Shown here: piece by piece, positions 33,725 through 45,249 of the stretch
Numbering within the stretch: the first letter of the stretch is position 1
Layout: every line of letters starts with the position of its first letter
Assembly (NCBI RefSeq): GCF_019320115.1
Contig: NC_089581.1
Location: 10,975,707-11,039,706 of the forward strand
Length of the DNA stretch: 64,000 nt
Direction of reading: 5' to 3'
DNA from: Miscanthus floridulus
Lineage: Eukaryota; Streptophyta; Magnoliopsida; Poales; Poaceae
Program-made: the position numbers and the translations under genes
The notes under the pieces: model-generated
What the model saw: only the letters and a program-made list of their open reading frames with translations
Databases searched by the model: none
What the model was told of the DNA's origin: nothing

Positions 33725-34910
33725 GAGATCTGGCCTGCTAGAGGATCTCCTTGAGTCCATCGGGCAGCGCCTCGCGTCAGGCCATGACGCGGTGTCCTTC
33801 CAATCCGCTTGCTCCGCATGGCGCGTCGCCGTCCAGTTCGCGACCTTCGGGCCGCTCCTGCTACTCCCGTTCGACCCCGACTCAGACCGCATCGGCTTCT
33901 ACTGCGTCCCGGAGAAGAGGGTCTTGTCCAAGACGCTGCCCGACATGCGCGGCAAGGTGGCGTGCGGGCTCCTCGTGTGGGTGACTGGCGCTCATGGACG
34001 AGGCGGCGTCCGTGACGCTACTAAATCTATTCGCTGGTGATCGTGCCCCCCGCGTTGAGCTCCCGCTAGCAGGCGAACATGTCATGGCGGCGTCCTCATC
34101 AAAACGCGTGTATAGGGTCCATGGCCGGTGGGTCCTCCATCCCACCAACGGCTATGGGGACGCGGATGCCGCAGGCAGGGCCATCAAGCTAGAAGACATG
34201 AGGGATGTGTTCTTCCGTGAGATCGTGCTCTCGGCGCCGCCTGACACAGCCGGCCGCGATTGCGTGGCCATGGCCATGCTTGGGTGCTCCACGGAGGTCA
34301 CGTTCTGCCGGGTTGGAGTCGACAGTGCATGGACGTTGCTCGACACCAAACTGGAGTTCTCTATGGGGTCCATCATCCACTGCCAAGACAAGGTCTTGGC
34401 GATCGACTGCACTGGAGAAATCTCCATCTGCAGCAACAATGCCGCCGGCGCTACTCCAACCGCGACGCTGCTGCCATCATTGTCGCCACCTGCGGGGCTC
34501 TGCCACCGTAGCTACCTGGAATCAAACGGTGAGCTGCACATTGTGGGTGCCATGGTGAGCATGTTCCACGAGACATAGAGCTTCACTTACAGCAGCGCGA
34601 TCTACAAGTGCAGCCTCCACGACCGTACGTCGGAGTGGTCCAGGGTGAGGGACATCGGTGATCAGACACTATTCGTGTCTAAACATTTCAATGAAAGCTT
34701 AAGTGAAACAAGTGTATCCAAGTACAAGAAGAACAAAATCTACATGTCTAAGCCATTGTAGGGGGATCCATACGACTTGGTCCATTGACTGGAGATCGTT
34801 GATATTGCTACCGACGCATCCGAAGTGGAGCCCGTCCAGGAAAAGATACAGGGCTCCGAGGCTCTAGGTTGGATTCGACCCAATCTCTAGAAGCTCTAGA
34901 GTGCGTGAGC
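33725..34910 (+). pseudogene. Captured DUF295-type F-box gene fragment inside the LTR element
   Basis: A plus-strand coding segment with strong GC bias against its AT-rich surroundings. It starts without an ATG at an F-box-like stretch (LLEDLLESIGQRLASGHDAV, then CSAWRVAVQF), goes on with FGPLLLLPFDPDSDRIGFYC, shifts frame near 33975-33995, and continues for 194 residues (33994-34578) including GRDCVAMAMLG and WTLLDTKLEFSMGSIIHC. Past a TAG at 34576 the same reading gives the family's C-terminal end (VDIATDASEVEPVQEKIQG, LGWIRPNL) with further stops near 34759 and 34786. The domain order F-box, then DUF295 beta-rich region, is that of grass DUF295 proteins. It lies between the LTRs of a non-coding element, so it is a transduplicated piece; the donor gene is not in the window. 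Confidence 0.85.
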
Positions 34911-37117
34911 CTACGACGACGCGCACTCCGTGACTATGTTAAATTCATAAACTTTGTTTTTTGAATTAAATATCACTTTAATATTGGTATTTAATTTAAT
35001 AGTATTATTATCTTATCGTGTAATCCATATATTTTTAGTATAAATTATTAGTTATCCAATAGCGATGCATGAGTACAGTAAAGAAAGCAATGGGTAGCAG
35101 CCAATCAAACAAAGGAGTACCGATCGGCTGTCCAAAAGAAGCATCGGCTGTCTTGCGTCCACCTAAACAGCGAAACAGTACATGTTGGACTTGCGAAGCC
35201 AACTGGCTGGATTAGGATTACTCCGGCCTTATCCGATATTGGTCGGCAAAAGGATATTAGTATATTCTGTATAAAGTCGAACCGGTGCATTAAAAGTTTT
35301 GATGGGTCAATAGTTGCTTCCCAAGCTCCCGTAGAAGCAAAGAAATGGCAACAACATTATTTTTACGTGATAAAGATCGATTGGAAAATGAATAGCCGAT
35401 GATCACATCGGCCCACTGATGGCTGATAAATCGGAATGAACTGTGCCGTGGAGGTACAAGAGTCGTCGACGTGATCTGAACCAAATAATATATGTCATCG
35501 GCTCAGAACAGGAAGAACAAGACATCAAGCCAGAAGAGCCCTTTATGTGGTGCATGCAAGTTAGATTTCCATACATATATATACGCGACATATATAGGCA
35601 CAAAAGAAATGAATCAGGTCTTGGAAGTTTATGCCATCATGTCGTATGATACGTTTGATTGGGAAGCAGAGACCATAAAGCTGATAAAGTTTAGCTGTTA
35701 TATGCATATTGGGAGATAGTTGCAGCAAAGGCACTCATCGGCTTAGAACATAGGTACACATATGCAGATGTGAGGTATATATTCTTGGCTCATATATTCT
35801 TTATTCCTTACTTTTTCTATCACTTGTGAACAATTTATTATGTGGAAAGCATGCCATCTAAGTAGTTGATGAATAAGATATGGTATGATGGAAGGAACCT
35901 TGCTCCTTTTTGCAAAGTACTTGAGAAATTTTAATACAAAAAATTCAAAGTCAATAGATTGTCTGTTCAATGATGTTGAATTTCCTACCAGAGCCATATA
36001 TTAGTCTCATTAAAAATCTTTCACATAAGCTGCTTGCTCTTTGTTGAGTTTTGTCAAGTCTTGTTGACCCTTGTTGAGAGATTTATCATACTCCTAAGAT
36101 CAAAATCACGTACACACCACATATATGTGTTGCTTCTATACTAGAAGTATGCAAAAACATGTTTTTCATCCACCTCAAAATGTTCTGCTCCTACACTGGA
36201 GAAGATAAAAATATGTTTGTTAGGTTTTATCAGAATAAGTGCTCTAAGTTCTTGATAATATTTCTCTCAAAAGTTTGTTATAAAGAGATATGTGTTATGC
36301 AAAAATAGATAAAAAAGAAGTCCAAAATCAATAAATAAATAAATAAAAGGTGGAAAAAGAAAAAGATGAGAAAAAGATAGCACATGTTCTCGCAAAAATA
36401 TTCCATAAGAGAGAAATATATTTCAAAGAGCATGGTAGAATTAGGTTAGCCACCAAATATTCAATGCACATGCACATCTTTATCTAAGAGTATGATATTT
36501 CTCTCCTTAGATCCGATATTTAACCTTACAATATATGCAAGGTAAGTACGCTACATATTTTATCCCTACCTAAAACTCCACATAAGCTTTTTAGAAGTAG
36601 GATGAGAAGAGACAAAACAATGCTTCGATGAGGAACTATACACATTGAGCGATCTGAGAAAATCATTTGAGGAGCAAAGTTATGTTTTAATTTGAAAATC
36701 TTTCAAAAACCCAAGTTTTCTGAGCAGGGGAAGTGAGGATGACTGGATTCTAATCCGTTCCATTCCTCAACCACCTAAGATTGTATGGTAGACACTTCAA
36801 AGTTCACATGTGTAGGTGAGGTTTGGAATAAGGTAATATTGCTGCCAGTGAATTTCTCGGCTCCTTGGTAGAAGACTATCGGCTAGAATACCTGAGTATA
36901 TTTCCATATACATAGCCCATTGTAATTATAAGACTCGGGGGGCAGCTCTAAATCGGCTAAAGCAGGATCCAAGCATTGACTCATAAGATGAAAATGATTG
37001 ATATGAAGCCGATGCAACCCTCAATGTTGTGATCAGATATCATTGGCTCACGAAAGAAGACCATCGAGTTGAAATAGTTCGAAGCATGAAAATTCATACT
37101 CCGAACTAGGGGGTCTG

Positions 37118-39132
37118 TGTTTACACCAAAATTTGGTTGGCCAGAAAATATTATTAGCTGAATGACACATTCGTGCATCACATGAATAGGAGAGAATATC
37201 AAGAGGTGCAAACAAGATTAAAGCCAAGGAGATATACATGTATATGTGATAAGTAGACTTGCATGTTTGGCTATTATCGGTACTCATGCAAGTATGGCCA
37301 ATTAATATACTTTGGTCGCATCTGTTCGATTTAGTTGATATATGGGAAGGCTCACATGGGAGAAAAGGAAGACAACCAGGATTGGGATAATTCCGTTGGA
37401 CTGTAGAAGAGTCTTGGCCGTTGGGGATGTGCACGTGGAAAACTATGCAAGATATACATCGTATACGTGCAAGAAAAGCAAAGGAAAAATACTATTTTAT
37501 TGAAAGGAGCAAGGATACGCATCATGCATGTATGTACATATCCGTGGTAGGCTAAGTTGTATATTCGTATATGTGCTTGGTAAAGTAATGTATCCTGGAT
37601 TTTTTATCGGTTGAACCGAACAAGACAAAGGTATGTATTGAACAAAAAGCTTCAACAGCAATGATTCTATAGAAGGGGAGCTAGAGTCCGTATATTTTGA
37701 GATTTCCTTTTAGATATTTTCTTGTGAGACAAGTTTTGTACGTCCTTAGTTCTTAGCCCAGGGTATAAATATAAACTCCCGGCCATTGTATCAAAGATAT
37801 ACACACATCAATCAAAATCAGTCTTTATTTTTTGGGGTTCACACCAACCCTTAGGAGTAGGAGTAATGTAGATCTCGGCGAGTTCTTCAACAAGCAGGGC
37901 TGCATCGATCCGGTCGACCTCCAACATGTCTGTGAGTACCGCCATGGCTCATACTTTTATTTGTAAGGCTGCATCGGTCTGGCCGACCTCTTATAAAGTT
38001 TAGTATAAGTTAGTTATCGATCCTTATCTAGTTTAAGTACGTCTGCCATCGGTTAAGCTCGATCTCTCGAATTAGATTAAGGTCAAGTTACCGGCTCTAC
38101 CTAAGGGTGGCATCCTTCGGGTAGATTCATTAAGTTACCGTTCTTGTTAATGTTTTTATTGTCATTAGTTTCTGCAATATTAACATGCCCGATTGAGATC
38201 GATCTAGATCGATCTCACATCCTTTTAGTCCATCGTTTATTTTTTTATATTGTAATAATTTTTACTTTAAACGATGGATTATGTTTTATCGGTCGTTCTA
38301 CTTCGATCTTGACTATGCATAGTACGTGGCCAAGGCATATCTGATCTTAAGTAGATTTACTAGCTAGTTGAATCTAATCTATAGCTCGCTATTATGGCTA
38401 TAACGATCCGGTCGATCCCCACTGTTAGCACTTTAAATCAGAGTATGCTAGTTGATAGATTTGCTTTCGGCCAGGCATGACCTTGGCTGTTTGCTATGCC
38501 TACATCGGCTAAATAGCCGATTGCCCACACTTTAACGCTCATAGTATGTTTTTATGATTCTCTAAAATGTGAATAGATCTGTTTACTTTAAAGGTTTAAT
38601 ATATTATCTTTATTATAGCTGCCATCTATCTGGTTGAACCCCACTATTAAAGATAATATGCTAGATTTGATGAGTTTATAAATCTATTCATATTAAATAG
38701 TCGATTGTTCACATGTTATGCCTCTATCTTCTATCTGAATCGGCTATTTTAGCTGATAGATTATGCTTTCATGCTAGATCTATGAATATCGGTCATTATC
38801 CTCATGCCATCATCATTCAATAATGGCCGATTGCTTCTATTTCAATATATTTTTATCCAAGAACACATTGGATATCGACTCTTTAGTCGATGGCCATATC
38901 AATCAGTTGTTTAGCCATATATTGGAACTGTCTGGTGCAACACCGACATGTTCGACCTTAAATTACTGACTACTTTCTCCTTGTCAATTGTAGGGTTAAA
39001 TTGACTGGCACGCCTTCGGTCTCGAAACCGACCGATCCTGTGTTTGAAGCCAAGCGGATATCTAGGCTTACTCCAAGCAGATTTTTTTGGCTTGTTGTGT
39101 GTTGATCACATCACCACATTTTTATGTCAATA
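37118..39132 (+). repeat. 3' LTR of the non-autonomous element
   Basis: Partner of 27655-29604. It retains an extra stretch at about 38636-38705 that the left LTR lacks. The probable TATA region (GTATAAATATAAA near 37764) is conserved. The last base pair reads TA instead of CA. Confidence 0.9.
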
Positions 39133-39137
39133 GCCGG

Positions 39138-39357
39138 TACCACAGCCATCGAGTGCGGGGTCGGGCCTTCAACGTCGAGGAACTGGTGCTCCACCTCGTC
39201 CAGAGCAACAAGAACCACCATAAGCTCTCCATTATGGGAGGGACCGTACGTCATCGCGGAGGTGCTCCGACTAGGCACCTATAAGCTCAACACCATCGAC
39301 GACGAAGTCTTCGTCAACGCCTGGAACATCGAACAGCTGCGTTGTTTTTACCCTTAA
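39138..39357 (+). pseudogene. C-terminal end of the Gypsy integrase after the insertion
   Basis: The reading frame cut at 27654 continues here: YHSHRVRGRAFNVEELVL, then (after a frameshift near 39230) WEGPYVIAEVLRLGTYKL and NAWNIEQLRCFYP before a TAA at 39355-39357. These are the usual last residues of RIRE2-type polyproteins, so the polyprotein ends at 39357. Confidence 0.9.
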
Positions 39358-41325
39358 TCTATGCATGCTTTCTCTTATCGGTTTCGCTATCGACTCCTCG
39401 ATCTTTAGTGACACTTGACCCCAGCAATGGCAAGGGGTCAGGCCTCACTCGAGGACTGATAAGAGCATATCTATCCGGTAGACATTCTCTATGTCTGACC
39501 CTTTCTCATATTAAGATCTAAAAGCAGGGGTTGCAGAAACAAACGCTGAGTAAAACTGGTCAGACCGCAAGAAACATATGCCCCAACGTCTATGTCATTT
39601 TTACTCACCAGCGTGATCAGAGTTTTTTACCCTCACCCCGAGGTTTTTAGCCTTAACTATGAAAAGAGTCAGAACGCATTAAAGAGTATATCTACCCAGC
39701 AAACATTCTCTGTGCCTGACCCTTTCTGACGTTAAGACCAAGAAGCAAGGGTTGTAGAAACAAACGCTGAGTAAAATTGGTCGGACTACAAAAAACCTAC
39801 GCCCCAATGGCTATGGAGTTTTTGCTCACCAGCGTGATCAGAGTTTTTTTATCCGCACCTCGAGCTTTACAGCCTTAACAACGGAAAGGGTCGGAACGCA
39901 TTAACCTTTTTATACAAAAAGGGGAGAAGAGCTAAAAATCTGTTTAGCCATCATGAAATTTAAGAGCTTGTCCACTTATTACAAGTTTGCTGTCTGGCTT
40001 ATCACCTAACTAATTTCTTAGGGGGATGATCTGATCCTCTATCTTGGTAGGTAAGTCCTATGCTAGAAGGGCCACCTCCTTCTCGATGTCGTCTAGCTCG
40101 GCGTCGGTGTAGACAGGCATGAGAACCATCACAGGAAAGGAGGGATACAGAGCTAAACATGCTCCTACGACCCATTTAGGCCTAGGAGTTCGAAGGCTAC
40201 CCTCTGATGGGTTCATAGCCGTTCTGGAGCACCCTTAGAGTGAGGGTGGAAAGGGATGGGCCCACTAGCGGCCAGCACCTAGGCGCACGAGCATTGTGGG
40301 CATCCTAGTCCACATTCGAGTCTTGGTCGGTTCCCAGTCCATGGTTTTCTCTCGAAGAAAGGCAATGAGCCCTTGGGATCGGTCGAATGGACCTGAGAAC
40401 TATATGGATTGGCCACTAAGAATCTAGAGTCGGTCACTAGCTGACCTATGCTGGACCCCCATGAACGGGAAGCCAAGGCCCTACTCAGACTAGGCCATTA
40501 ACTGCTCACCGAGCACCATGTTTTGTCCATTAAGAAAAAACATGGCATGGCTCAGCCCCTCTGTTTTATCGAAAAAACGCTTGAGGGATGACGATCACAA
40601 AGACGAGCTGACCCCTTGACCAGACCCCTACAACGTGCAGGGGCTCAAGGGAAGTTGGACTCGTAAGAAGACTAAATGCGGGGTCATAGGACGATGGCTC
40701 AGATCCTAGGGAGGGTTACATACAAAAACTAAGAATAATATTTCTGAAACAAAAAAAGATGCTTTCTCTTACCAGTTTCGCTATCGTCTCCTCGATCTTT
40801 AGTGAAACCTAACCTCAGCAATGGCAAGGGGTCGAGCCTCACTAGGGGCTGATAAGGGTATATATATCTATTCTAAAATAGTCACCATGCCTGACCCTTT
40901 GTCATGTTAAAAACCTAGAGGCAAGGTTTGTAGAAATGAACGCTGAGTAGAACTGGTCGGACTGCAAGAAACCTACGCTCCAGTGGCTATGGCACTCTTG
41001 CTTACTAGTGTGATCAGAGTTTTTTACCCACACCTCAATCTCTACAGTCTTAACAACAGGAAGGGTTGGAACGATTAACCCTTTTTACACATAAAAAGGG
41101 AGAAAGAACAAATTTGTTCAACCGAAACAAAAGAACATGTTTGTTTAAACGAAACAAAAGGGTTGGAACTTGTTCGCTTATTACAAATGCGCCGCTTGAC
41201 CTATCTAACTAAACTAACCCCTCAGGGGGATGATTTCATCTTCTATCTTGGTAGAAAGGTCATGCGCTGGAGGGGCCACCTCCTTCTCAATGTCGTCCAG
41301 CTCGGTGTCGGTATAGACGGGCACG
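39358..41325 (+). repeat. Gypsy 3' region, direct repeats D1, E1 and D2
   Basis: Unit D occurs at about 39367-40123 and again at about 40762-41325 (both start GCTTTCTCTTA(T/C)C(G/A)GTTTCG and contain GGGGGATGAT...GTCGTC(T/C)AGCTCGG). Unit E occurs at about 40123-40690 and again at 44640-45241. Within D1 a smaller piece (TAAAA(T/C)TGGTC(A/G)GAC...CAGCGTGATCAGAGTTTTTT) is itself repeated near 39540-39690 and 39770-39900. Non-coding. Confidence 0.85.
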
Positions 41326-44309
41326 AAGCCTTGGCTCATTGTTGCCAGATCGATGTCCTTGTAATGAAAACAGGTGATCACAAACGATCAGTGAATGCCA
41401 AAGCAAAGTGCATCCCTTGCCATATCACGTGCCTAGTCCATGATTCGGGTGGCGTGAACCATGAGTGAGCTTGTCTCCTGCTCTGGGGCTAGCTCAAGCT
41501 TGTTGCTGACCAGCTAGACAATGACGCGTAGGTTGTTGTGTTCATTGCTCTCCTTCTGGAGGGTGTCCTTCACCTTGCTAAGCTCCTTCTCCAAGCACTA
41601 GACCTCTTCTTGGCGCTAACCGACCTCCGTGGCGAGCCCAGTGGACATGCCCTCAGCAGTAGCCTTCAGGTCCCTCTCCCCCTGAAGCCCATCCATGAGG
41701 TGGTCGATCCACTGCTGAGCATTTTTACCTCCTGCCAAGCCAGGTCAATCCCCATGCAGAGCTCCTCTATGGCCCGGAGCAAATCGTCCCACTCCTTCCA
41801 TAGTCGCTTAGCCTCCATGGTGTCCGTGCGCACCCTCTCGATCAGTGCCGCGAGTTTCTCCTTGGCCTCATGGGCATCATCGCGAGCGTCCTTCCCCTGA
41901 CTCGAAGGTCAGCCACCTTCCAGGCGATAGGGGCTAGCTCAGCCACCTCCTGACAGGCGGCAACGAGCTGTGCGGCTAGCCGCTCACTCCGTCGTGTCTC
42001 CTCAGCAAGGAACTAGGACTTCTCCCGAGTGTGGGCCACAAGGATTTGTGAAGAAGACTAGACTTAGAGGCACAAAAAGAGAACATGAGGGTCGGAAGCA
42101 CAGTCATATCAATATATCATACCTGGCCAATCGGGGCGACAATGACACGCATCAAGCTCAACATGGTGGTCAGGGCATGAACCACGTCCCCAACCTCCAT
42201 TTGGATGCTCCCCCATTCCCTCTCCTCCGCTACATCATCGAGGGCAGCCAGCCGGACCAGAGACTAGGACGTCCCCACGCCGACCTCAAGCGGCATCGAC
42301 CTCTCTTGTGGCGGCAACTCCTCTAGAGCAGCTCCTCTAGCGATAGAGGGGGCTGGTGACATGGACACAGAGGCCTACCATGTCGCCACATCTGTGAAGG
42401 ATGTCTCAGGTGCGCCCCCTTCTGTCTGCCCTGCCACGGACATGGCCACCTGCACGGACGATGGCTCCGGCCATGCCGCCTCTACCTATGACATCGAGGA
42501 CATGACCAGCCATGCTGTGCCTGCCACGAGCGCCCTGGACGCACCCTCCTCCACCTGCTCTCCCATGGATGCAACAATCGGTTATGCCTCCTCGGTCAAC
42601 GTCGTGGCTGCCCCAATGCCACTTATGCTCACAACCGACGCGGTGCCAGCCGGCTCCTAGCGTGTTTGCTGGAGGAGGATCTTTTTCAGAGCGAGCCACA
42701 GGAGAGTCCCACGTCCTTTGACATTGCAAGGGATATGGCGGTTAGTTCATGGCAAAAAATTGCTAGGACAAAAGGATGAAAAAACTCTTGACTCACCCTA
42801 ATGCCACCAAGCGAGGACATTTTGGGGCTGGCTTGCTTGACCCCGACTGCTCCTCATCGGCATGTTGCCGCTTCGAGCCCTCCCTCGGCTTAGAGGGCTC
42901 GGATGAATTAGAACGGTCGCCTCTCGCCAACTTCAGAGGCGCCGCCGAGGGCTCGGACGGAGCAGGGTGAGCTGTTTCCACCGGCTTCGGGGCCGCCATC
43001 GAAGGCCTAGACAAGGCAAAGTGGCCTAATTCTGTCGGTTCTGAGGCCATCATCGAAGCTCCGGACAGGGCGGGGCGATTTGATTCTACCGGCTCTAGGG
43101 GCGTGTCCTCCCCCTCCTATCTCATGGCATGCCATAGGAAGGGCCCCGCCTGCAGCAAAGGCGGGTCCTCGTCCTCGGTGGTTAGATCATCCCATGGGAT
43201 GGGCGATCCAAAGCTATCATCCTCCTCCTCCTCTTCCTCCTCTTCTTCCGATGAACCTTGACGTCGCTTCCCTCGCAGCAGCTTCGCTCGCTGCTTCGAC
43301 TGTCGTTTCTTCTTCTTGTCATCCTTCTTCTTCTTTCTTTGTTCATCCATGGCACGGTTTGTCGCTCTCATGTCTGCGTGCTCTGGCAGCGGCGCGACAG
43401 AGTCTCGGAAGCCTAACCCCGTCGGCAGCTCGATGAAGCCCACGTCCAGCCGCATCATGGGATGCCCCAGGATCGGGAACACGGCATTGGCCTCTCTCGT
43501 GGACTCCTTGATGCGCTACATGACCTCGCTGTCGTGGAGCAACCCCTGGGCAAGCGTCGTCCCGACAAGCTACGCACCGGGCGCCATCTCGTACAATGGG
43601 AGGATGCGTGCCATCAGCGGTGCCACCCTCCTCGCCTGATACCCCCTGATGACATAGGCCCCACAGAGGCCATGGGTCTTCAGGAATGTGATGGTCTAGA
43701 GGAGGTCATGCATCCTCTTTTCTCCTTGATGGGTGGCCCCCACAGCCATGATAGCGATACCTCTTCGACCAGGCGCCCGGAGAAGACTGGCAAGGGAGCG
43801 GTAGGGTCATTTTTTAGGTAGAACCAATACAAGTGCCACCCCTTGTTGGGTCTAGAGAGCTGACAGGGCATGTACTCGGCCGCCCACTACCCCATAAGGT
43901 GGATACCCTTGCATCCCATCGGCACCGGGGTCTCCTAGCCTCTCTCATTCTTCTTGATCATGGAGATAGAGAAGAAATATCTCCACAGCTCAAAGTTGGG
44001 CTCAATCCCTAGGTACCCCTCGCACATCACGATGAAGATCGTGATGTTCTAGATCTCGTTAGGGTTCAAGTGTTGCGGCTCGATCTGATAGTGGTGCAAC
44101 AAACTCCAAAAGAATGGGTGGGGAGGAACCGTGAGTCCACGCTCGTGGAAGGGCGTGAAGGAGACGACGTAGCTATCGGGCGGCGCTGGCGCATCCTCAC
44201 GGCCGGGCACAAGCCACTCCACTGCATCAGTCCTCCCACAGAGAAGACCATGCTTGACGAGGCCCTCCATGCGCGCATGGGTAACATCAGAGCGGTACCA
44301 TGAATCCAT
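41160..44309 (-). pseudogene. Antisense ORF of the Gypsy element with a gypsy-type-transposon domain
   Basis: On the minus strand an ATG at 44309 opens MDSWYRSDVTHARMEGLV, followed by FTPFHERGLTVPPHPFFW and LLHHYQIEPQHLNPNEI, recognisable as the 'putative gypsy type transposon' domain (PF04195 by memory) that RIRE2-like elements encode in antisense. Downstream in the same direction come WHLYWFYLKNDPTAPLPVF (43680-43871), a Lys-rich then Glu-rich segment (43117-43482: RKKKKDDKKKKRQSKQRAK and an EEEEEEEEEDD run), a Ser/Pro-rich segment (42793-43053) and probable coiled-coil remnants to about 41330. Stops (44046, 43945, 43677) and frameshifts break it. Its role in the family is not established. 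Confidence 0.75.
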
Positions 44310-44639
44310 GGAGGATGGAGGCGGCTACGGAGAAGCAAAGGCGACAGCAGAGAAGCGGAAGCTACAGATCTAGGGCTCTGGTGGCGAATTAGCAAGCACG
44401 GTAGATTTGAACGGCGGTGGCGGAGAAACAGAGAAGGTAAGATTGTGGTTTTGGTGTGTAGAAACGTAAACGGGGAGGCCGCTATTTATAAGACAGAGCG
44501 GGGCGAGAGGGCGAATCGTCCGCCTAGGTTCACGCGCCCGCTGCACCACGTCACGTCACCTTCCTCTGAAAATCACGCGCACGCTATCTCTGGCCGCGCC
44601 CTCGAAGTACATGTCGAATGACGGTTCCTGGTCGATGGG

Positions 44640-45241
44640 CCAAGAACTATCACAGGTAAGGAGGGATACAGAGCTCAAAACGCTCCTACAACCCATTCAA
44701 GACCAGGAGTTCGAAGGCTGGCCCGCCAACGGGTTCACAGTCGCTCTGGGGCACCCTTAGAGCGAGGGGTGGAAAGGGATGGACCCACTAGCGGCCAGTA
44801 CCTAGGCGCACGAGTGCCGAGGGTATCCCTGCCCACGTTCTAGTCTTGGTCGGTTCTCAGTCCATGGTTTTTCCTTAAAGAAAGGCAACGAGCCCTTGGG
44901 ACCGGCCGAACAGGCCCAAAAACTATATGGATTGGCCGCCAAGAGTCTGGAGTCGGTCACCAGCTGACCCATGTCGGACCCCCGTGAACGGGGAAGCCGG
45001 GGCCTCAATTGGACTAGCCCGTTAACAGCTCAACGAGCACCATGTTTCATCCATCGAGGAAAAACGTGGCACGGCTCAGCCCCTTCGTTTTATCGAAAAA
45101 AATGCTTGAGGGATGATGCTCACAAAGATGAGCCGACCCTCGACCAGGCCCTTGCTACGCGCGGGGGCTCGAGGGAAGTTGGACTCACAAGGAAACCGAA
45201 CGCGTGGTCGCAGAACAACGACGGACCGATCTGGTCCTAGA
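44640..45241 (+). repeat. Gypsy 3' region, direct repeat E2, end of recognisable element
   Basis: Matches 40123-40690 along its length, sharing GGCACCC/GCACCCTTAGAG, AAAGGGATGG(A/G)CCCACTAGCG and ACTATATGGATTGGCC. Similarity ends at about GATC(C/T)GGTCCTAG. Beyond it there is no LTR, only the upstream region of the F-box gene. Confidence 0.8.
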
Positions 45242-45249
45242 GGACCGAA

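Larger units (their letters stand above)
27655..39132 (+). mobile_element. Non-autonomous (LARD-like) Gypsy-type LTR element carrying a captured gene fragment
   Basis: LTRs are 27655-29604 (1950 bp) and 37118-39132 (2015 bp), both starting TGTTTACACC; they end in CAACA and CAATA. A Gypsy-like primer region follows the left LTR and a short purine run (AGGGGG) precedes the right LTR. The 7.5-kb interior has no gag or pol domain I can recognise. Flanks are ACCAG (27650-27654) and GCCGG (39133-39137), a 5-bp duplication with two transitions. The interior is scattered with ATCGGCT/AGCCGAT words and contains a DUF295/F-box gene piece and a 176-bp MITE. The right LTR has about 65 bp (about 38636-38705) missing from the left one. 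It lies in the Gypsy integrase. Confidence 0.88.
7500..45241 (+). mobile_element. Tat/RIRE2-type Ty3-Gypsy retrotransposon, decayed, lacking its 3' LTR, host of the nested insertions
   Basis: Once the nested insertions are removed, the order on the plus strand is: LTR (about 7500-8631 and 21876 to about 22224), primer-binding region (22226-22243), gag, protease, RT, RNase H, archaeal-type RNase H, integrase (22350-27654 and 39138-39357), then a 3' region with direct repeats and an antisense ORF (39358-45241). An additional RNase H and an antisense ORF with a gypsy-type-transposon domain are hallmarks of the RIRE2/Tat lineage (established knowledge). No second copy of the LTR sequence was found before the F-box gene at 45.9 kb, so the 3' LTR is deleted. 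Every coding block has stops and frameshifts. The left boundary is approximate. Confidence 0.85.
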
